Positions 33,908 through 43,165 of a DNA stretch of 64,000 nucleotides are shown here, piece after piece. Position 1 is the stretch's first letter; the number at the start of each line of letters is the position of its first letter. The stretch lies in assembly GCF_027922005.1 (NCBI RefSeq), contig NZ_BSEV01000023.1:1-64000 (forward strand). The letters are read 5' to 3'. The translations under genes were made by a program, and so were the position numbers. Below the pieces are notes generated by a model. That model searched no databases. It was given only the letters and a program-made list of their open reading frames with translations, and was not told where the DNA came from. This DNA is from Streptosporangium carneum. GTDB taxonomy: Bacteria; Actinomycetota; Actinomycetes; Streptosporangiales; Streptosporangiaceae.

Positions 33908-34926
33908 CCGGATCGGTGCGCTTCGGCGTCGTCGGCCTCGGAGAGATCTACCAGCTCGCCCACCACCTCGCCTACCAGCGGGCGGACGGCCTGGAGGCCG
34001 TGGTCGTCTGCGACTTCGACCAGGACGTCGCCACGCGGACGGGGCAGTCGCTCGGCGCGGAGGCGTGCACCGACTACCGCCGGCTGCTCGAGGACGACCG
34101 GATCCAGGCCGTCGACCTCGTGCTTCCCCACAACGTGCACTACGAGATCGCCCGCGAGTTCCTGGAGGCGGGCAAGCACGTCCTGATCGAGAAGCCCATG
34201 ACCGTCGACGCCGCGCACGCGCGCGAACTCGTCGACCTCGCGGCGAGCAAGGGTCTCAAGTTCACCGTCAACGAGAACACCCGGTTCATCCCCGCCTACC
34301 AGGCGGCCCTCGACGCGATCAACGGCGGCGAGATAGGGGACGTGACGCTCGTCCGCACCCTGATCAGCGGCAACGAGTTCGAGCGGCTCGGCAACCCGAA
34401 GCTGTGGAAGGGCCGCCAGGACGGCTCGGGCGGCGGCACCATCATCGACGCGGGCGCCCACTCCTTCTACCTGCTGAAGTGGATGTTCGGCGAGGTCGCC
34501 TCGCTGCGCGCGCTCTCCGAGCGCCTCGTCGGCGCCAGCCAGGTCGAGGACTGGTCGGTCGTGTGCGGCCGGACGCGATCGGGCGCGCTGTTCTCCGTCG
34601 AGTCCACCTTCACCTCGGGCGGGCCCTGGAACGAGCGCCTCGAGGTGCACGGAACCAAGGGGCTCATCGTCGTCGACCAGCACCAGAACCCCCCGGCCGT
34701 GCTTTTCCGCGGCAAACGCGACCACACCGGATCGCCGCTGCCCGGCACGGCCTACGAGCCGACCACCTGGAAGTACAACTCGATCGCGGCCGGGATCGAA
34801 AGCTTCGCCCGTTCGATCGCGGGCGACGAGCCGACCGCCGTCGCGCCCGAGGACGGCGCGTACGCGGTGCGGATCATCGAGCTCGCCTACGAGTCGGTGG
34901 CCACGGGCCTGCCCGTCACCGTCTGA
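33904..34926 (+). CDS. Gfo/Idh/MocA family NAD(P)-dependent oxidoreductase
   Basis: 340 aa from GTG 33904. N-terminal Rossmann fold (FGVVGLGEIYQ), the diagnostic EKPMTVDAAHA, and a C-terminal alpha/beta sheet domain with GGGTIIDAGAHSFYLLKWMFGE, where the Asp and His are typical catalytic residues. Members oxidise a sugar or inositol hydroxyl group to a ketone. Linked by a 4-bp overlap to the isomerase-like gene upstream. Substrate unknown. Confidence 0.92.
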   Translation: MTGSVRFGVVGLGEIYQLAHHLAYQRADGLEAVVVCDFDQDVATRTGQSLGAEACTDYRRLLEDDRIQAVDLVLPHNVHYEIAREFLEAGKHVLIEKPMTVDAAHARELVDLAASKGLKFTVNENTRFIPAYQAALDAINGGEIGDVTLVRTLISGNEFERLGNPKLWKGRQDGSGGGTIIDAGAHSFYLLKWMFGEVASLRALSERLVGASQVEDWSVVCGRTRSGALFSVESTFTSGGPWNERLEVHGTKGLIVVDQHQNPPAVLFRGKRDHTGSPLPGTAYEPTTWKYNSIAAGIESFARSIAGDEPTAVAPEDGAYAVRIIELAYESVATGLPVTV

Positions 34927-34966
34927 GCGTCCCGACCCCGGCAGTCTGCTTCCGGCAGGCTGCCCC

Positions 34967-35025
34967 GGCACTCCGACTCCGGCGGTCTGACCTCAGAGGT
35001 CCGACCTCGGCGGTCCGGCTCCGGG
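34967..35025 (+). repeat. degenerate short tandem repeats
   Basis: About four imperfect copies of a 14-15 bp unit (GGTCTGACCTC, GGTCCGACCTC, GGTCCGGCTCC type) in the 228-bp gap between the oxidoreductase and BKACE genes. The rest of the gap holds nothing clear. Confidence 0.4.
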
Positions 35026-35154
35026 TGCCGGAGCTTCTCCCGCCTGCCCAGAGCGTGGCGCGACGTGTGGCCGCTCGCCTCAACGCGCCACGACGCAGCA
35101 GGCCGTCACCCCCGAACTCCCCCCAGCACGTACATGAAGCGACAAGGAGACCCC

Positions 35155-36033
35155 ATGGATCCGCTCGTCATCACCGTCACGGTCGACAGCACGATGTCCT
35201 ATCCCGGCTACCAGGGCATGCCGGCCATCGAGGACACCGACAAGGTCGGCCAGGAGTACATCGACTCGGTGAACGCGGGTGCGACACTGTGCCACCACCA
35301 CGGTGTCCACTACTTGGAGGACGCCATCCAGGACGACGGCAAGAAGTTGTCCAAGATCGATTTTGATGGCTGGAAGAATCTCACTGAGAAGATCCGGACC
35401 GTGGGCACCGATCCGATCATGCAGTTCGGCATCGCCAGCGCCCGGCTCCCCGAGAAGGTCGAGCTCATGTCGCTCAAGCCCGACATGATGTCCTACGCCT
35501 TCAACGTGCACGACGAGTACTTCCAGCCCGACCCGGCCTACCCCGCCAACGAGATGTACTCCCTGCACCCGCGGGACGAGCTCGTCGAGTTCGTCACGGC
35601 GGCGGAGGCGAACGGTGTGAAGCCGGAGATCGAGTGCTTCTACACCGGGGCGTTCTGGAACCTGGAGTATGTCCGGCGGCAGGGCCTGCTGAAGGAGAAG
35701 GCGTGGGCGACCTTGTTCTTCGGCTGGCAGGGCGGCGCGTGGACGCCTCCGACCCCGGACGCGCTCATGTACATGGTCAAGCACCTCCCGCCGAACACGA
35801 ACTGGAACGTCAGCGTGATGGACCCGGTCGCGCAGTGGCAGCTGCTGCCGCTGGCCATCGCGATGGGCGGCCACGTCCGCGTCGGCTGGGAGGACAACCC
35901 CTACCTGCCCGGCGGTGAGCCCTCGCGCAGCAACGCCGAGCTGGTGGAGGTCGTGGTCACGATGGCCCAGCAGATCGGCCGCCCGATCGCGAACGTCGAA
36001 GAGGCTCGGCGCATCGCCGGGGTGAGCCGGTGA
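35155..36033 (+). CDS. BKACE family enzyme (DUF849, beta-keto acid cleavage)
   Basis: 292 aa from ATG 35155, with AAGGAG 7 bp upstream. The TIM-barrel BKACE family uses acetyl-CoA and a beta-keto acid to give acetoacetate and a new CoA ester; the founder is Kce of lysine fermentation. Seen here: VTVDSTMSYPGYQG, AGATLCHHHG (metal-binding His pair), FYTGAFWNL, and VGWEDNPYLPGGE with the catalytic Arg/Asp/Glu region (GHVRVGWEDNPYL). The first strand (PLVITVTVDST) is unusual, lacking the common T-G-A start. In this operon it should split a beta-keto acid made by the two dehydrogenases. Confidence 0.85.
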   Translation: MDPLVITVTVDSTMSYPGYQGMPAIEDTDKVGQEYIDSVNAGATLCHHHGVHYLEDAIQDDGKKLSKIDFDGWKNLTEKIRTVGTDPIMQFGIASARLPEKVELMSLKPDMMSYAFNVHDEYFQPDPAYPANEMYSLHPRDELVEFVTAAEANGVKPEIECFYTGAFWNLEYVRRQGLLKEKAWATLFFGWQGGAWTPPTPDALMYMVKHLPPNTNWNVSVMDPVAQWQLLPLAIAMGGHVRVGWEDNPYLPGGEPSRSNAELVEVVVTMAQQIGRPIANVEEARRIAGVSR

Positions 36034-36932
36034 CGACGGCCCTGACCTCGGAGGCCCCGGACGTCTCGACCCCGCCCGCGGCGCGGGGTCTGGCGCGCGC
36101 CCGCCTGAACGGCCGCGTCGTGCTCGTCCGGATCTCGCAGGGCCACGCGACGGTGCTCGCGACCGAGTCCGACCATCCCGCCGCCGACGTCCTGCGGGAG
36201 GCGCTGCACACCGGCGCGTGGCGCGCGGACGGCGACGACGCCGGAGCGGCGAGGGTTCCGGTCGAGGATCTCGAACTGCTCGCTCCGGTCGCGAACCCCT
36301 CGAAGATCCTGTGCGTCGGTCTGAACTATCTCGACCACGCGGACGAGTCGGGGGTGCAGGCCCCCGCCAAGCCGCTGCTGTTCGCGAAGTTCCCCAACGC
36401 GTTGCGAGCCGGCGGCGCCGCCGTCGAGGTGCCGAGCGACCTCTCCGGCGAGCTCGACTACGAGGGTGAGCTGGCCGTCGTGATCGGGCGCCGGGCGAGC
36501 GACGTCAGCCGGGACGAGGCTCTCGACCACGTCCTCGGTTACGTCGCGGCGAACGACCTGTCGGCGCGGGACGCCCAGTTCTCCGACGGTCAATGGCTCC
36601 GTGGCAAGTCCGCCGACGGTTTCTGCCCGGTCGGGCCGATCGTGGTGCTCGCCCAGGACGTCGAAGACCCTCAGGCGCTGCGCATCACCACCCGGCTCAA
36701 CGACCAGGTCGTCCAGGACTGCTCAACGGCTGAGATGATCTTCTCCGTGGCGGAGATCATCTCCTATGCCTCCCGCTACCTGACGCTCGAACCGGGGGAC
36801 CTGATCCTGACGGGCACGCCGCCGGGTGTGGGTTTCGCACGCAAACCCCCGCTGCTGGTCCGGGACGGCGACGTGGTGACGGTGACCGTGGAGGGCGTCG
36901 GCAGCGTCGCCAACCGGGTGCTCGTCGTATGA
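36030..36932 (+). CDS. fumarylacetoacetate hydrolase-family protein
   Basis: 300 aa from GTG 36030, overlapping the BKACE stop as GTGA. N-terminal lead domain then the FAH fold from about residue 90: KILCVGLNYLDHADESG, metal-binding Glu residues in ELDYEGELAVVIGR, the VLGYVAANDLSARDAQ and GTPPGVG motifs. Members hydrolyse or hydrate diketo acids (fumarylacetoacetate, 2-oxo-acid hydratase/decarboxylases, acylpyruvate). It ends the catabolic unit; with BKACE it suggests a beta-diketo or beta-keto intermediate. Confidence 0.93.
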   Translation: MTTALTSEAPDVSTPPAARGLARARLNGRVVLVRISQGHATVLATESDHPAADVLREALHTGAWRADGDDAGAARVPVEDLELLAPVANPSKILCVGLNYLDHADESGVQAPAKPLLFAKFPNALRAGGAAVEVPSDLSGELDYEGELAVVIGRRASDVSRDEALDHVLGYVAANDLSARDAQFSDGQWLRGKSADGFCPVGPIVVLAQDVEDPQALRITTRLNDQVVQDCSTAEMIFSVAEIISYASRYLTLEPGDLILTGTPPGVGFARKPPLLVRDGDVVTVTVEGVGSVANRVLVV

Positions 36933-37224
36933 GACGACCGGCGGCCGGCCCACGGTGATCACGGCGCCGGACAGGTTCCGACGCCGGTGCGTCTGACCGA
37001 TCGGCTGTTCGTCAAAGCCTGACGACGAGGCGACGGGACTCTGACGGATCATCCTGCGACCGGGCAGGGAGACCGACAGGAGTCCCGTCGCGGAGCATGC
37101 CCGTCATCACCCGTGCGGATCGGGACAGTTCCCGGCGGCACGGCGGGCATCGACCGGGCACGACGACGGGTCAGGTGGGCCGACGCGCCGGCCGTCCTGG
37201 AAAACGTCCCCTGGAGGACGATCA

Positions 37225-38439
37225 GTGAAGAGAGATCAGGTGAGCCATGACATGACAGGGCGTATGGCGGGGCGGGTCGTCGTCGCGCCGGACAAGTTCC
37301 GCGGGTCGCTGACCTCTCCCGAGGTGGCCGCCCACGTGGCCGCCGGACTGCGTTCCGCGGGTTCGGGGCAGGTGCTCGTCGTCCGGCTTCCGGTCGCCGA
37401 CGGCGGCGACGGCACCGTCGACGCGGTGGTCGCGAGCGGGTTCACCCGGGTCGAGACGGAGGTGACCGGACCGGTCGGCGAGCGGGTCCTGGCGGCCTAT
37501 GCCGTACGCGACGAGCCGGACGGCCGGGTCGCGGTGATCGAGCTGGCCGAGGCGTCGGGCCTGCGGCGGCTGCCGGAGGGGGCCGCCCCGGCCCCGCTGA
37601 CCGCCACGAGCCGCGGCGCCGGCGAGCTCGTCGCCCACGCCGTACGACACGGCGCGACGCGGATCGTGCTCGGCCTCGGCGGCAGCGCCTGCACCGACGG
37701 AGGCGCGGGCATGGTCCAGGCGCTCGGCGTGCGGCTGCTGGACGCGGCCGGGAACGACCTGCCGCCGGGCGGGGCCGCGCTGCGCGACCTGCACGCGATC
37801 GACGTCTCCGGCAGACTGCGCGGCTTCGAGGTCGTCGTGGCGAGCGACGTGGACAACCCGCTGCTCGGGCCGTACGGCGCCGCGACCGTGTACGGCCCGC
37901 AGAAGGGCGCGACCCCCGGGGACGTGACCGTGCTGGAGGCCGGCCTGGCCCGGCTGGCGGCCGTCGTCGCACGCACCCGCGCTCTGGCGGGCGCCGCCGG
38001 GCACGGCGGCGTCGTGCGCGCGGCGGGTGTGGCCGACCGGCCGGGCGCGGGAGCCGCCGGTGGAGTGGGGTTCGGCGCGCTGGCCTTCCTGGAGGCGAGG
38101 ATCCGGCCGGGCATCGGCTATCTGCTGGACCTGGTGGACTTCGACCGGCACGTGGAGGGGGCCCGGCTGGTGATCACCGGCGAGGGCTCGATCGACGAGC
38201 AGACGCTGCGCGGCAAGGCCCCCGTGGGCGTCGCGGCGGCCGCGGCCAGGCACGGCGTGCCGGTCGTGGCGGTCTGCGGCCGACGCTCGGTGGGCGACGA
38301 GGAGCTGCGGGCGGTCGGCATCGAGGCGGCGTACGCGCTGACCGACGTCGAGCCCGACGTGCGGCGTTGCATGGCCGAGGCCGGGCCGCTGCTCGAACGG
38401 CTCGCCGGGCGGATCGCCGCCGCGTTCTTCACACCCTGA
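37225..38439 (+). CDS. glxK: glycerate kinase
   Basis: 404 aa. Glycerate kinase type I/II (GlxK/GarK family): VVVAPDKFRGSLTSPEVA, VADGGDGTVDA, LGLGGSACTDGGAGM, DVDNPLLGPYGAATVYGPQKGA, ITGEGSIDEQTLRGKAP. It phosphorylates glycerate with ATP to feed glycolysis. GTG 37225 with GGAGG about 8 bp upstream is the likely start. It is 292 bp after the catabolic operon on the same strand and may share its regulation, or be separate. Ends at the strong bidirectional hairpin 38496-38534. Confidence 0.92.
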   Translation: MKRDQVSHDMTGRMAGRVVVAPDKFRGSLTSPEVAAHVAAGLRSAGSGQVLVVRLPVADGGDGTVDAVVASGFTRVETEVTGPVGERVLAAYAVRDEPDGRVAVIELAEASGLRRLPEGAAPAPLTATSRGAGELVAHAVRHGATRIVLGLGGSACTDGGAGMVQALGVRLLDAAGNDLPPGGAALRDLHAIDVSGRLRGFEVVVASDVDNPLLGPYGAATVYGPQKGATPGDVTVLEAGLARLAAVVARTRALAGAAGHGGVVRAAGVADRPGAGAAGGVGFGALAFLEARIRPGIGYLLDLVDFDRHVEGARLVITGEGSIDEQTLRGKAPVGVAAAAARHGVPVVAVCGRRSVGDEELRAVGIEAAYALTDVEPDVRRCMAEAGPLLERLAGRIAAAFFTP

Positions 38440-38495
38440 GACCGGGGCGCGCACGGCCTGCGGGCGGACGGCGCGGTGCCGCCGATCATCCGCGA

Positions 38496-38534
38496 TGACG
38501 AGACCGCGGCGCGGAGAACGCCGCGGTCTCGTCA
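38496..38534. terminator. strong bidirectional terminator, 16-bp perfect stem
   Basis: Arms at 38496-38511 and 38519-38534, perfectly complementary, loop 7 nt. It separates convergent glycerate kinase and the ORF12-like gene. Confidence 0.9.
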
Positions 38535-38567
38535 GCCAGGCCCGCCCCCTGCCAGGGCCGGGTTCGT

Positions 38568-39926
38568 CTACCTCCCCTTGACCAGGGAGAACGATCCCTT
38601 GGTCAGCGAGACCAGCTGGGGAACGGTGGCACTGTCCTCGAGGGCCTTCCTGGGGTTGTTGGCCAGCGCGGTGACGACGTAGGTCTTCCCGCGGGCGGAG
38701 CGCCCGAGATAGGCCAGATCCAGCACGCCGAGCTCGGAGCCGCCCTTGAACCAGACGGTCGGCCACTTCTTCGGATCGAGGTCCAGTCCGTCGAAGCCGG
38801 ACAGCGTCTCGTTGAGCTGCTTGGAGTACAGCTTGCTCAGGCCGGCGTAGGCACGGCAGACGTCACGCGGCGAGCCGAACCACTCGAGCGTGTCGATCTC
38901 GCGGGGCTCGGTCCAGGGCTTGGCGTCCTCGATCGACTGCTTGGCGACCGTCTTCCTCAGGTAGGCGCGCCTGCCCGCCGTGTCGAGCGCCAGGTAGGTC
39001 CTGGCCTGCCGGGGATAGTCGACGGCCTTGAGCAGGCCCCACTCGCGTGTGGTCAGGAAGGGGATGTTCAGTGAGGCGTGGTCGGACCACTGGCGGACCT
39101 TGGCCTCGACGGCCCCGCGGCCGACGGTGTGCAGGAGGATGTCGGCGGCGGTGTTGTCGCTGATCGAGATCATCAGCTTCGCGGCCTCGCGGACCGAGAT
39201 CTTGCTGTTGTCCGGCCGCTCCCAGATGCCGCCCTCGCTCGGGCTCTTCCACTCCGGCCTGATCGTGACCTTGGTGTTCCAGCTCAGCTTCCCGTCGCGG
39301 ATCTTCTCCGCCACCGCGCCCAGCACGTAGAGCTTGAAGATCGAGCCGAGCGGCTGCGGCCTGTCCACGGCCACGCCGTGCACGACCTGGCACCGGCCCC
39401 TGGCGTCGATCTCGGCGGCGAGGAAGCCGACGTCGGGGGCGACCGTGCGCAGCCGGGCGTCCAGTTCCTTCCAGTCCTTGGGGCCGGGCAGGGGCGGCTG
39501 CTCCGGGGGCACCTGCAGACCGTTGATCCTCCCGTCGGCGTCGACGGAGATCATCAGGTTGTACCTCTGGTCGCCGAGCGTCGCCGTGCCCTGGAGCAGC
39601 GTGGGCTGGACGACGACCAGCTTCTCCAGCGTCAGCCCCTTGAGGGCCTTGGCGGACTTGTTGAGCTCGTCGACCGGAACCGCCTTGAGGAAGTCCGCCG
39701 TGAAGTGCTCCTGGTACTCGCTCTCGGCGATGGGCGTACGGGACAGGGCGTCGAGGAACCAGGTCAGCTGCTTGCCGGCCGGGCTGTCCGGAATCTCCGG
39801 CGCCGCGGTGACCGACCGGGCGGCCGCGACCGCGGACTGCCCGCCGCCCGCGAGGACGGTCACGGGCACGACCGCCGTGACGAGGGCCAGGGCGAGCAGA
39901 CGCGTCGATCTGAACGGCAATCTCAC
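38568..39926 (-). CDS. exported beta-lactamase-fold protein, ORF12-like
   Basis: 452 aa with an N-terminal signal peptide (TRLLALALVTAVVPVTVLA). A small domain (about 50-140, cystatin/isomerase-like) precedes a serine beta-lactamase/PBP-like domain with SIFK (Ser195, Lys198), SDN (256-258) and KGGSE near residue 395. This two-domain plan is that of Orf12 of the clavulanic acid cluster, which has a steroid-isomerase-like N-terminal domain. No glutamate of the class A omega loop was identified. Likely an extracytoplasmic hydrolase; real beta-lactamase activity is not established. Confidence 0.85.
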   Translation of the reverse strand: MRLPFRSTRLLALALVTAVVPVTVLAGGGQSAVAAARSVTAAPEIPDSPAGKQLTWFLDALSRTPIAESEYQEHFTADFLKAVPVDELNKSAKALKGLTLEKLVVVQPTLLQGTATLGDQRYNLMISVDADGRINGLQVPPEQPPLPGPKDWKELDARLRTVAPDVGFLAAEIDARGRCQVVHGVAVDRPQPLGSIFKLYVLGAVAEKIRDGKLSWNTKVTIRPEWKSPSEGGIWERPDNSKISVREAAKLMISISDNTAADILLHTVGRGAVEAKVRQWSDHASLNIPFLTTREWGLLKAVDYPRQARTYLALDTAGRRAYLRKTVAKQSIEDAKPWTEPREIDTLEWFGSPRDVCRAYAGLSKLYSKQLNETLSGFDGLDLDPKKWPTVWFKGGSELGVLDLAYLGRSARGKTYVVTALANNPRKALEDSATVPQLVSLTKGSFSLVKGR

Positions 39927-40103
39927 GAGGAGCTCCTTCGGTGCAGGTGTCGTGGCCGCCCCCGGCGGCCTGGTCCGAAACTAGGGAGATCCGTCGCTCC
40001 GAAACACCTGGCCACCCTCCGTCCCGCAGGGTGCGGCAAACTGCATGGAGTGTGCGGACAACCTCATGGACGGCGCCTTCCACGGCAGGTCACGCTGCCT
40101 TCC

Positions 40104-41873
40104 ATGGCTCACGTGACTCCGGCTCCCGCCCTCGCCGCGCTGATGGCCGCGGTGGCCGCGGCCGGGGTCGTCGCGGGCGGGTTGCTGGAGACCGGAATGC
40201 CCGCGCCGCCCAGCCAGTGGCTGTTCGTCGCGACGTGCCTGATCATGCCCACGGTCGGCTGGCTCGTCGCGGCGAGGCGTCCCGACAACGTCTACGGCTG
40301 GCTGCTGCTGGCCGCGGCGGACTGCCTGGGACTGGGCGCCCTTGGCGCGGGCATCCTGATCGCGGATCCGTCGGGCCAGAGCCCGCTGGGCGGCGTCGGC
40401 GCCCTGCTGGGTTCGCTGTTCCCCGTCTTCTACGGTCTGAACTGGGTCTTCCTTCCCCTGCTGTTCCCCGACGGGCGGCTGCCCTCGCGCCGCTGGCGGG
40501 TCGGGGCCGGGATCGCGGCCGTGGCGATCGCCGCCCACTGGGCGGGCCTGCTGCTGAGCGGCGACGAGATCTACATCCCGGTCTTCGGCAGGGGCAACCC
40601 GTTGGGACTCGACGGGACGCCGGGGCTGGTCGCCGCCCTCGTCGGCGCCGCGGGCCAGGCGGTGACCTTCCTGGTGGCGCTGTCGGTGCTGGTCTCCCTC
40701 GTGCTGCGCTGGCGGCGGAGCGCGGCCGTCGAACGCCGCAGGCTCCGCTGGATGATCGCCGGGGTCGTGGGCACCCTGGGCGGGTTCGCGCTGGTGGCGG
40801 TCTTCGAACCGGACACCTACGGCGTGGGCCTCGGGATCGGCCTGATGACGTCCCTGGTCGCACTGCCCAGTGTGATCATCGCGACCGTGTTCCGCCACAA
40901 CCTCCTCGACATCAGGGTGGGCGTCAGGGGTTCCCGGATCTTCCTCGTCTTCGACCTCAGGCCGACGGTCGACGAGCTCCTGACGGAACTCGGTCCCGCG
41001 CTGGAGGAGGTGGAGCCGGTCGAGCAGCTGGGGCGGCTGGCGGGAGCCGTACGGGCGGGGCTGGAGACCCGGTGGGCCGCCGTCGAACTCGCGGACGGCA
41101 CCCGGATGGTCGCGGGCGACGAGGACAGCAAGGCCGTGCTCACCGTGCCCGCGGGTCTGGGGCACATCGTGTGCGGACCCAAGGTGGCCGGCCGCTTCAC
41201 CGCCGAGGACCGCAGGCTGCTCAGGGCGCTGGCGGTGCCGGTCGGGCTCGCGATCCAGAGCGTGGGCCTGGCGGCCAGGCTGGTCAACGCGCAGGAGGCG
41301 GAGCGGCGGCGGATCGAGCGCAACATCCACGACGGGGCACAGCAACAGCTCGTCGCACTGATCGCCGGTCTCGAGCTGGCACGGGCGACCGGCGGCGGCC
41401 CCGAGACCCTGGCGCTCCTGCGCGAGCAGGCCCGTCAGACGCTCACCGACCTGAGGGAGCTCGCGGCGGGCATCCACCCGTCCGTGCTCAGCCAGGGCGG
41501 CCTGGTCGAGGCGGTCGAGGAGCGTTGCTCACGGCTGCCGGTGACCACCACGGTGACGGCCGACCCCGCTCTGCGCGAACGCCGTTTTCCCGACGAGATC
41601 GAGGGCGCGCTGTACTTCACGGTGAGCGAGGCGATCGCCAACGCGCTCAAGCACGCCGCGGCCTCCCGGATCGAGGTACGGCTGACGCAGGCGGAGGGGC
41701 GGCTCCAGGCCATGGTCTCCGACGACGGCAGGGGCTTCGACACGGGCGCGGCGCGGCGCCGGGGGCTGGAGACGCTCGCGGACCGGATGAGCGCCCTCGG
41801 CGGGGGAATGCGGCTGACCAGCGGCCCCGGGACGGGCACGCGGATACGGGCCTGGGTGCCCGTGCAGGCCTGA
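40104..41873 (+). CDS. orphan NarL-type sensor histidine kinase
   Basis: 589 aa from ATG 40104. Seven or so membrane segments fill the first 265 residues, then a linker, the HisKA_3 dimerisation box IERNIHDGAQQQL with phospho-acceptor His409, and a GHKL ATPase (SEAIANALKHAAAS, DDGRGFD, GLETLADRMSALGG, GTRIRAWVP). No response-regulator gene lies next to it. It diverges from the ORF12-like gene with 177 bp between. Signal unknown; the membrane input domain suggests a cell-envelope cue. Confidence 0.9.
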   Translation: MAHVTPAPALAALMAAVAAAGVVAGGLLETGMPAPPSQWLFVATCLIMPTVGWLVAARRPDNVYGWLLLAAADCLGLGALGAGILIADPSGQSPLGGVGALLGSLFPVFYGLNWVFLPLLFPDGRLPSRRWRVGAGIAAVAIAAHWAGLLLSGDEIYIPVFGRGNPLGLDGTPGLVAALVGAAGQAVTFLVALSVLVSLVLRWRRSAAVERRRLRWMIAGVVGTLGGFALVAVFEPDTYGVGLGIGLMTSLVALPSVIIATVFRHNLLDIRVGVRGSRIFLVFDLRPTVDELLTELGPALEEVEPVEQLGRLAGAVRAGLETRWAAVELADGTRMVAGDEDSKAVLTVPAGLGHIVCGPKVAGRFTAEDRRLLRALAVPVGLAIQSVGLAARLVNAQEAERRRIERNIHDGAQQQLVALIAGLELARATGGGPETLALLREQARQTLTDLRELAAGIHPSVLSQGGLVEAVEERCSRLPVTTTVTADPALRERRFPDEIEGALYFTVSEAIANALKHAAASRIEVRLTQAEGRLQAMVSDDGRGFDTGAARRRGLETLADRMSALGGGMRLTSGPGTGTRIRAWVPVQA

Positions 41874-41940
41874 GCGGCCACCCCGCTCTCCTGGCCCCCC
41901 TCCGTCGGCTCATCGGGGCCGGACGCCCCGCCCGGACGTC

Positions 41941-41994
41941 TCCGTGCCGTCGGGGGGCTCCGAACGCCTCCGTGCCGTCGGGGCTCCGAACGCC
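41941..41994. repeat. short tandem direct repeat
   Basis: Two near-identical copies of a 26-28 bp unit (TCCGTGCCGTCGGGG ... CCGAACGCC) at 41941-41968 and 41969-41994, just past the kinase stop in a gap that holds nothing else. Confidence 0.6.
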
Positions 41995-42036
41995 TCCTGC
42001 GCCGCCGGGGGCTCCGGGCGGGCGAGGCCCCCGGTC

Positions 42037-42858
42037 TCAGCCGAACACCCCGGGCGGCGGGACGGGGATGACCACCGGGTCGCCGTCGCGCAGCGGCGGC
42101 GCTCCGGCGACGAACCTGGTCAGCTCCTCCCCGTACAGGCAGCGGGCCTGGACGAGGCCGCCCGCGGCCCTGCGGGTCAGGCCCGCGAAGGGAAGCTCGG
42201 CGCGGGAGGCGGCGACGATGAGGTTGCCGAAGCGGCGTCCCCGCAGGACGCCGGGGTCCGCCAGCAGCGCCCTGTGCCCGAAGGAGCCGCCGACGGTGGC
42301 GAGCAGCCTGCGGGCGAAGGCGAGACCCTTGCCGTCCGCGACGTTGACCAGCAGGGTTCCGCTGTGCCGCAGGACGCGTGCCACGTCGTCCATGTACTCG
42401 GAGGTGGCCAGGTCGATGGGCATCGTGGCGCCGCTGAACGCGTCCAGCACGACCAGGTCGGCCGAGTCGTCGAGCAGGCCCGCCGTCGCCGTGCGGCCGT
42501 CGAGGATCCTGACCTTGAGCCGGGGCACCGACTTCAACCGGAGCTGGTCCCTGACCAGCTGGACGAGCCCGCCGTCCGGCTCCACGACGATCTGCCGTGA
42601 ACCCGGCCTGGTCGCCGCCACGTAGCGGGGCAGGGTGCAGGCGCAGCCCCCCACGTGCACCGCGTCCAGCGGGCCCTCGTCGAGAAGGTCGATCACGACG
42701 GCCATCAGCTGCACGTACTCGAAGTCGAGATACGTGGGGTCCTCCAGGTCCACGTAGGACTGGGGCACGCCGTCCTTGGAGATCACCCATCCGGAGGGCC
42801 TGTCCAGATCTCCCAGGAGGTCGACCTCGCCGAAGGTCACCGGATAGCGGCCCGGCAT
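42037..42858 (-). CDS. spermidine synthase-fold methyltransferase-like protein
   Basis: 273 aa from ATG 42858; GTG 42885 would add nine residues. The polyamine-synthase Rossmann fold is clear: DLEDPTYLDFEYVQ, the nucleotide loop HVGGCACTLPRYVAATRPGS, IVVEPDGGLVQLVRDQL, RILDGRTA and VVLDAFSGATMP. It lacks the transmembrane part found in some actinomycete relatives. Usual activity is aminopropyl transfer from decarboxylated SAM, but many actinomycete members are of unknown substrate and may be methyltransferases. Confidence 0.85.
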   Translation of the reverse strand: MPGRYPVTFGEVDLLGDLDRPSGWVISKDGVPQSYVDLEDPTYLDFEYVQLMAVVIDLLDEGPLDAVHVGGCACTLPRYVAATRPGSRQIVVEPDGGLVQLVRDQLRLKSVPRLKVRILDGRTATAGLLDDSADLVVLDAFSGATMPIDLATSEYMDDVARVLRHSGTLLVNVADGKGLAFARRLLATVGGSFGHRALLADPGVLRGRRFGNLIVAASRAELPFAGLTRRAAGGLVQARCLYGEELTRFVAGAPPLRDGDPVVIPVPPPGVFG

Positions 42859-43165
42859 CGGCCCCGGCGCTTCCCGCCTGATCACTTTTGTCCCACTTTC
42901 CACTGCCGTCGAGGTGCAACCGGGGAAACCCCTGGAAGAAACCGTATGCGCATCCGGACCGTCGCACGCCGTCGATCCCCCTGGAACGTCCGCCTGCCGG
43001 GCTCCCCGCGGCTCCCTCGACCGGATCGGAGATGATCCGCGCCTTTCGCACCGGTTCCGGGTTTTCTCGGCCACGCCGGGGGAGACGGCGTTAGATTCGA
43101 CACGACGGGGTGCGGGCGCACGCGCCGTCGGGGGCCTTCGCGCTGACGGCAAGGGGAGCTTCCAC

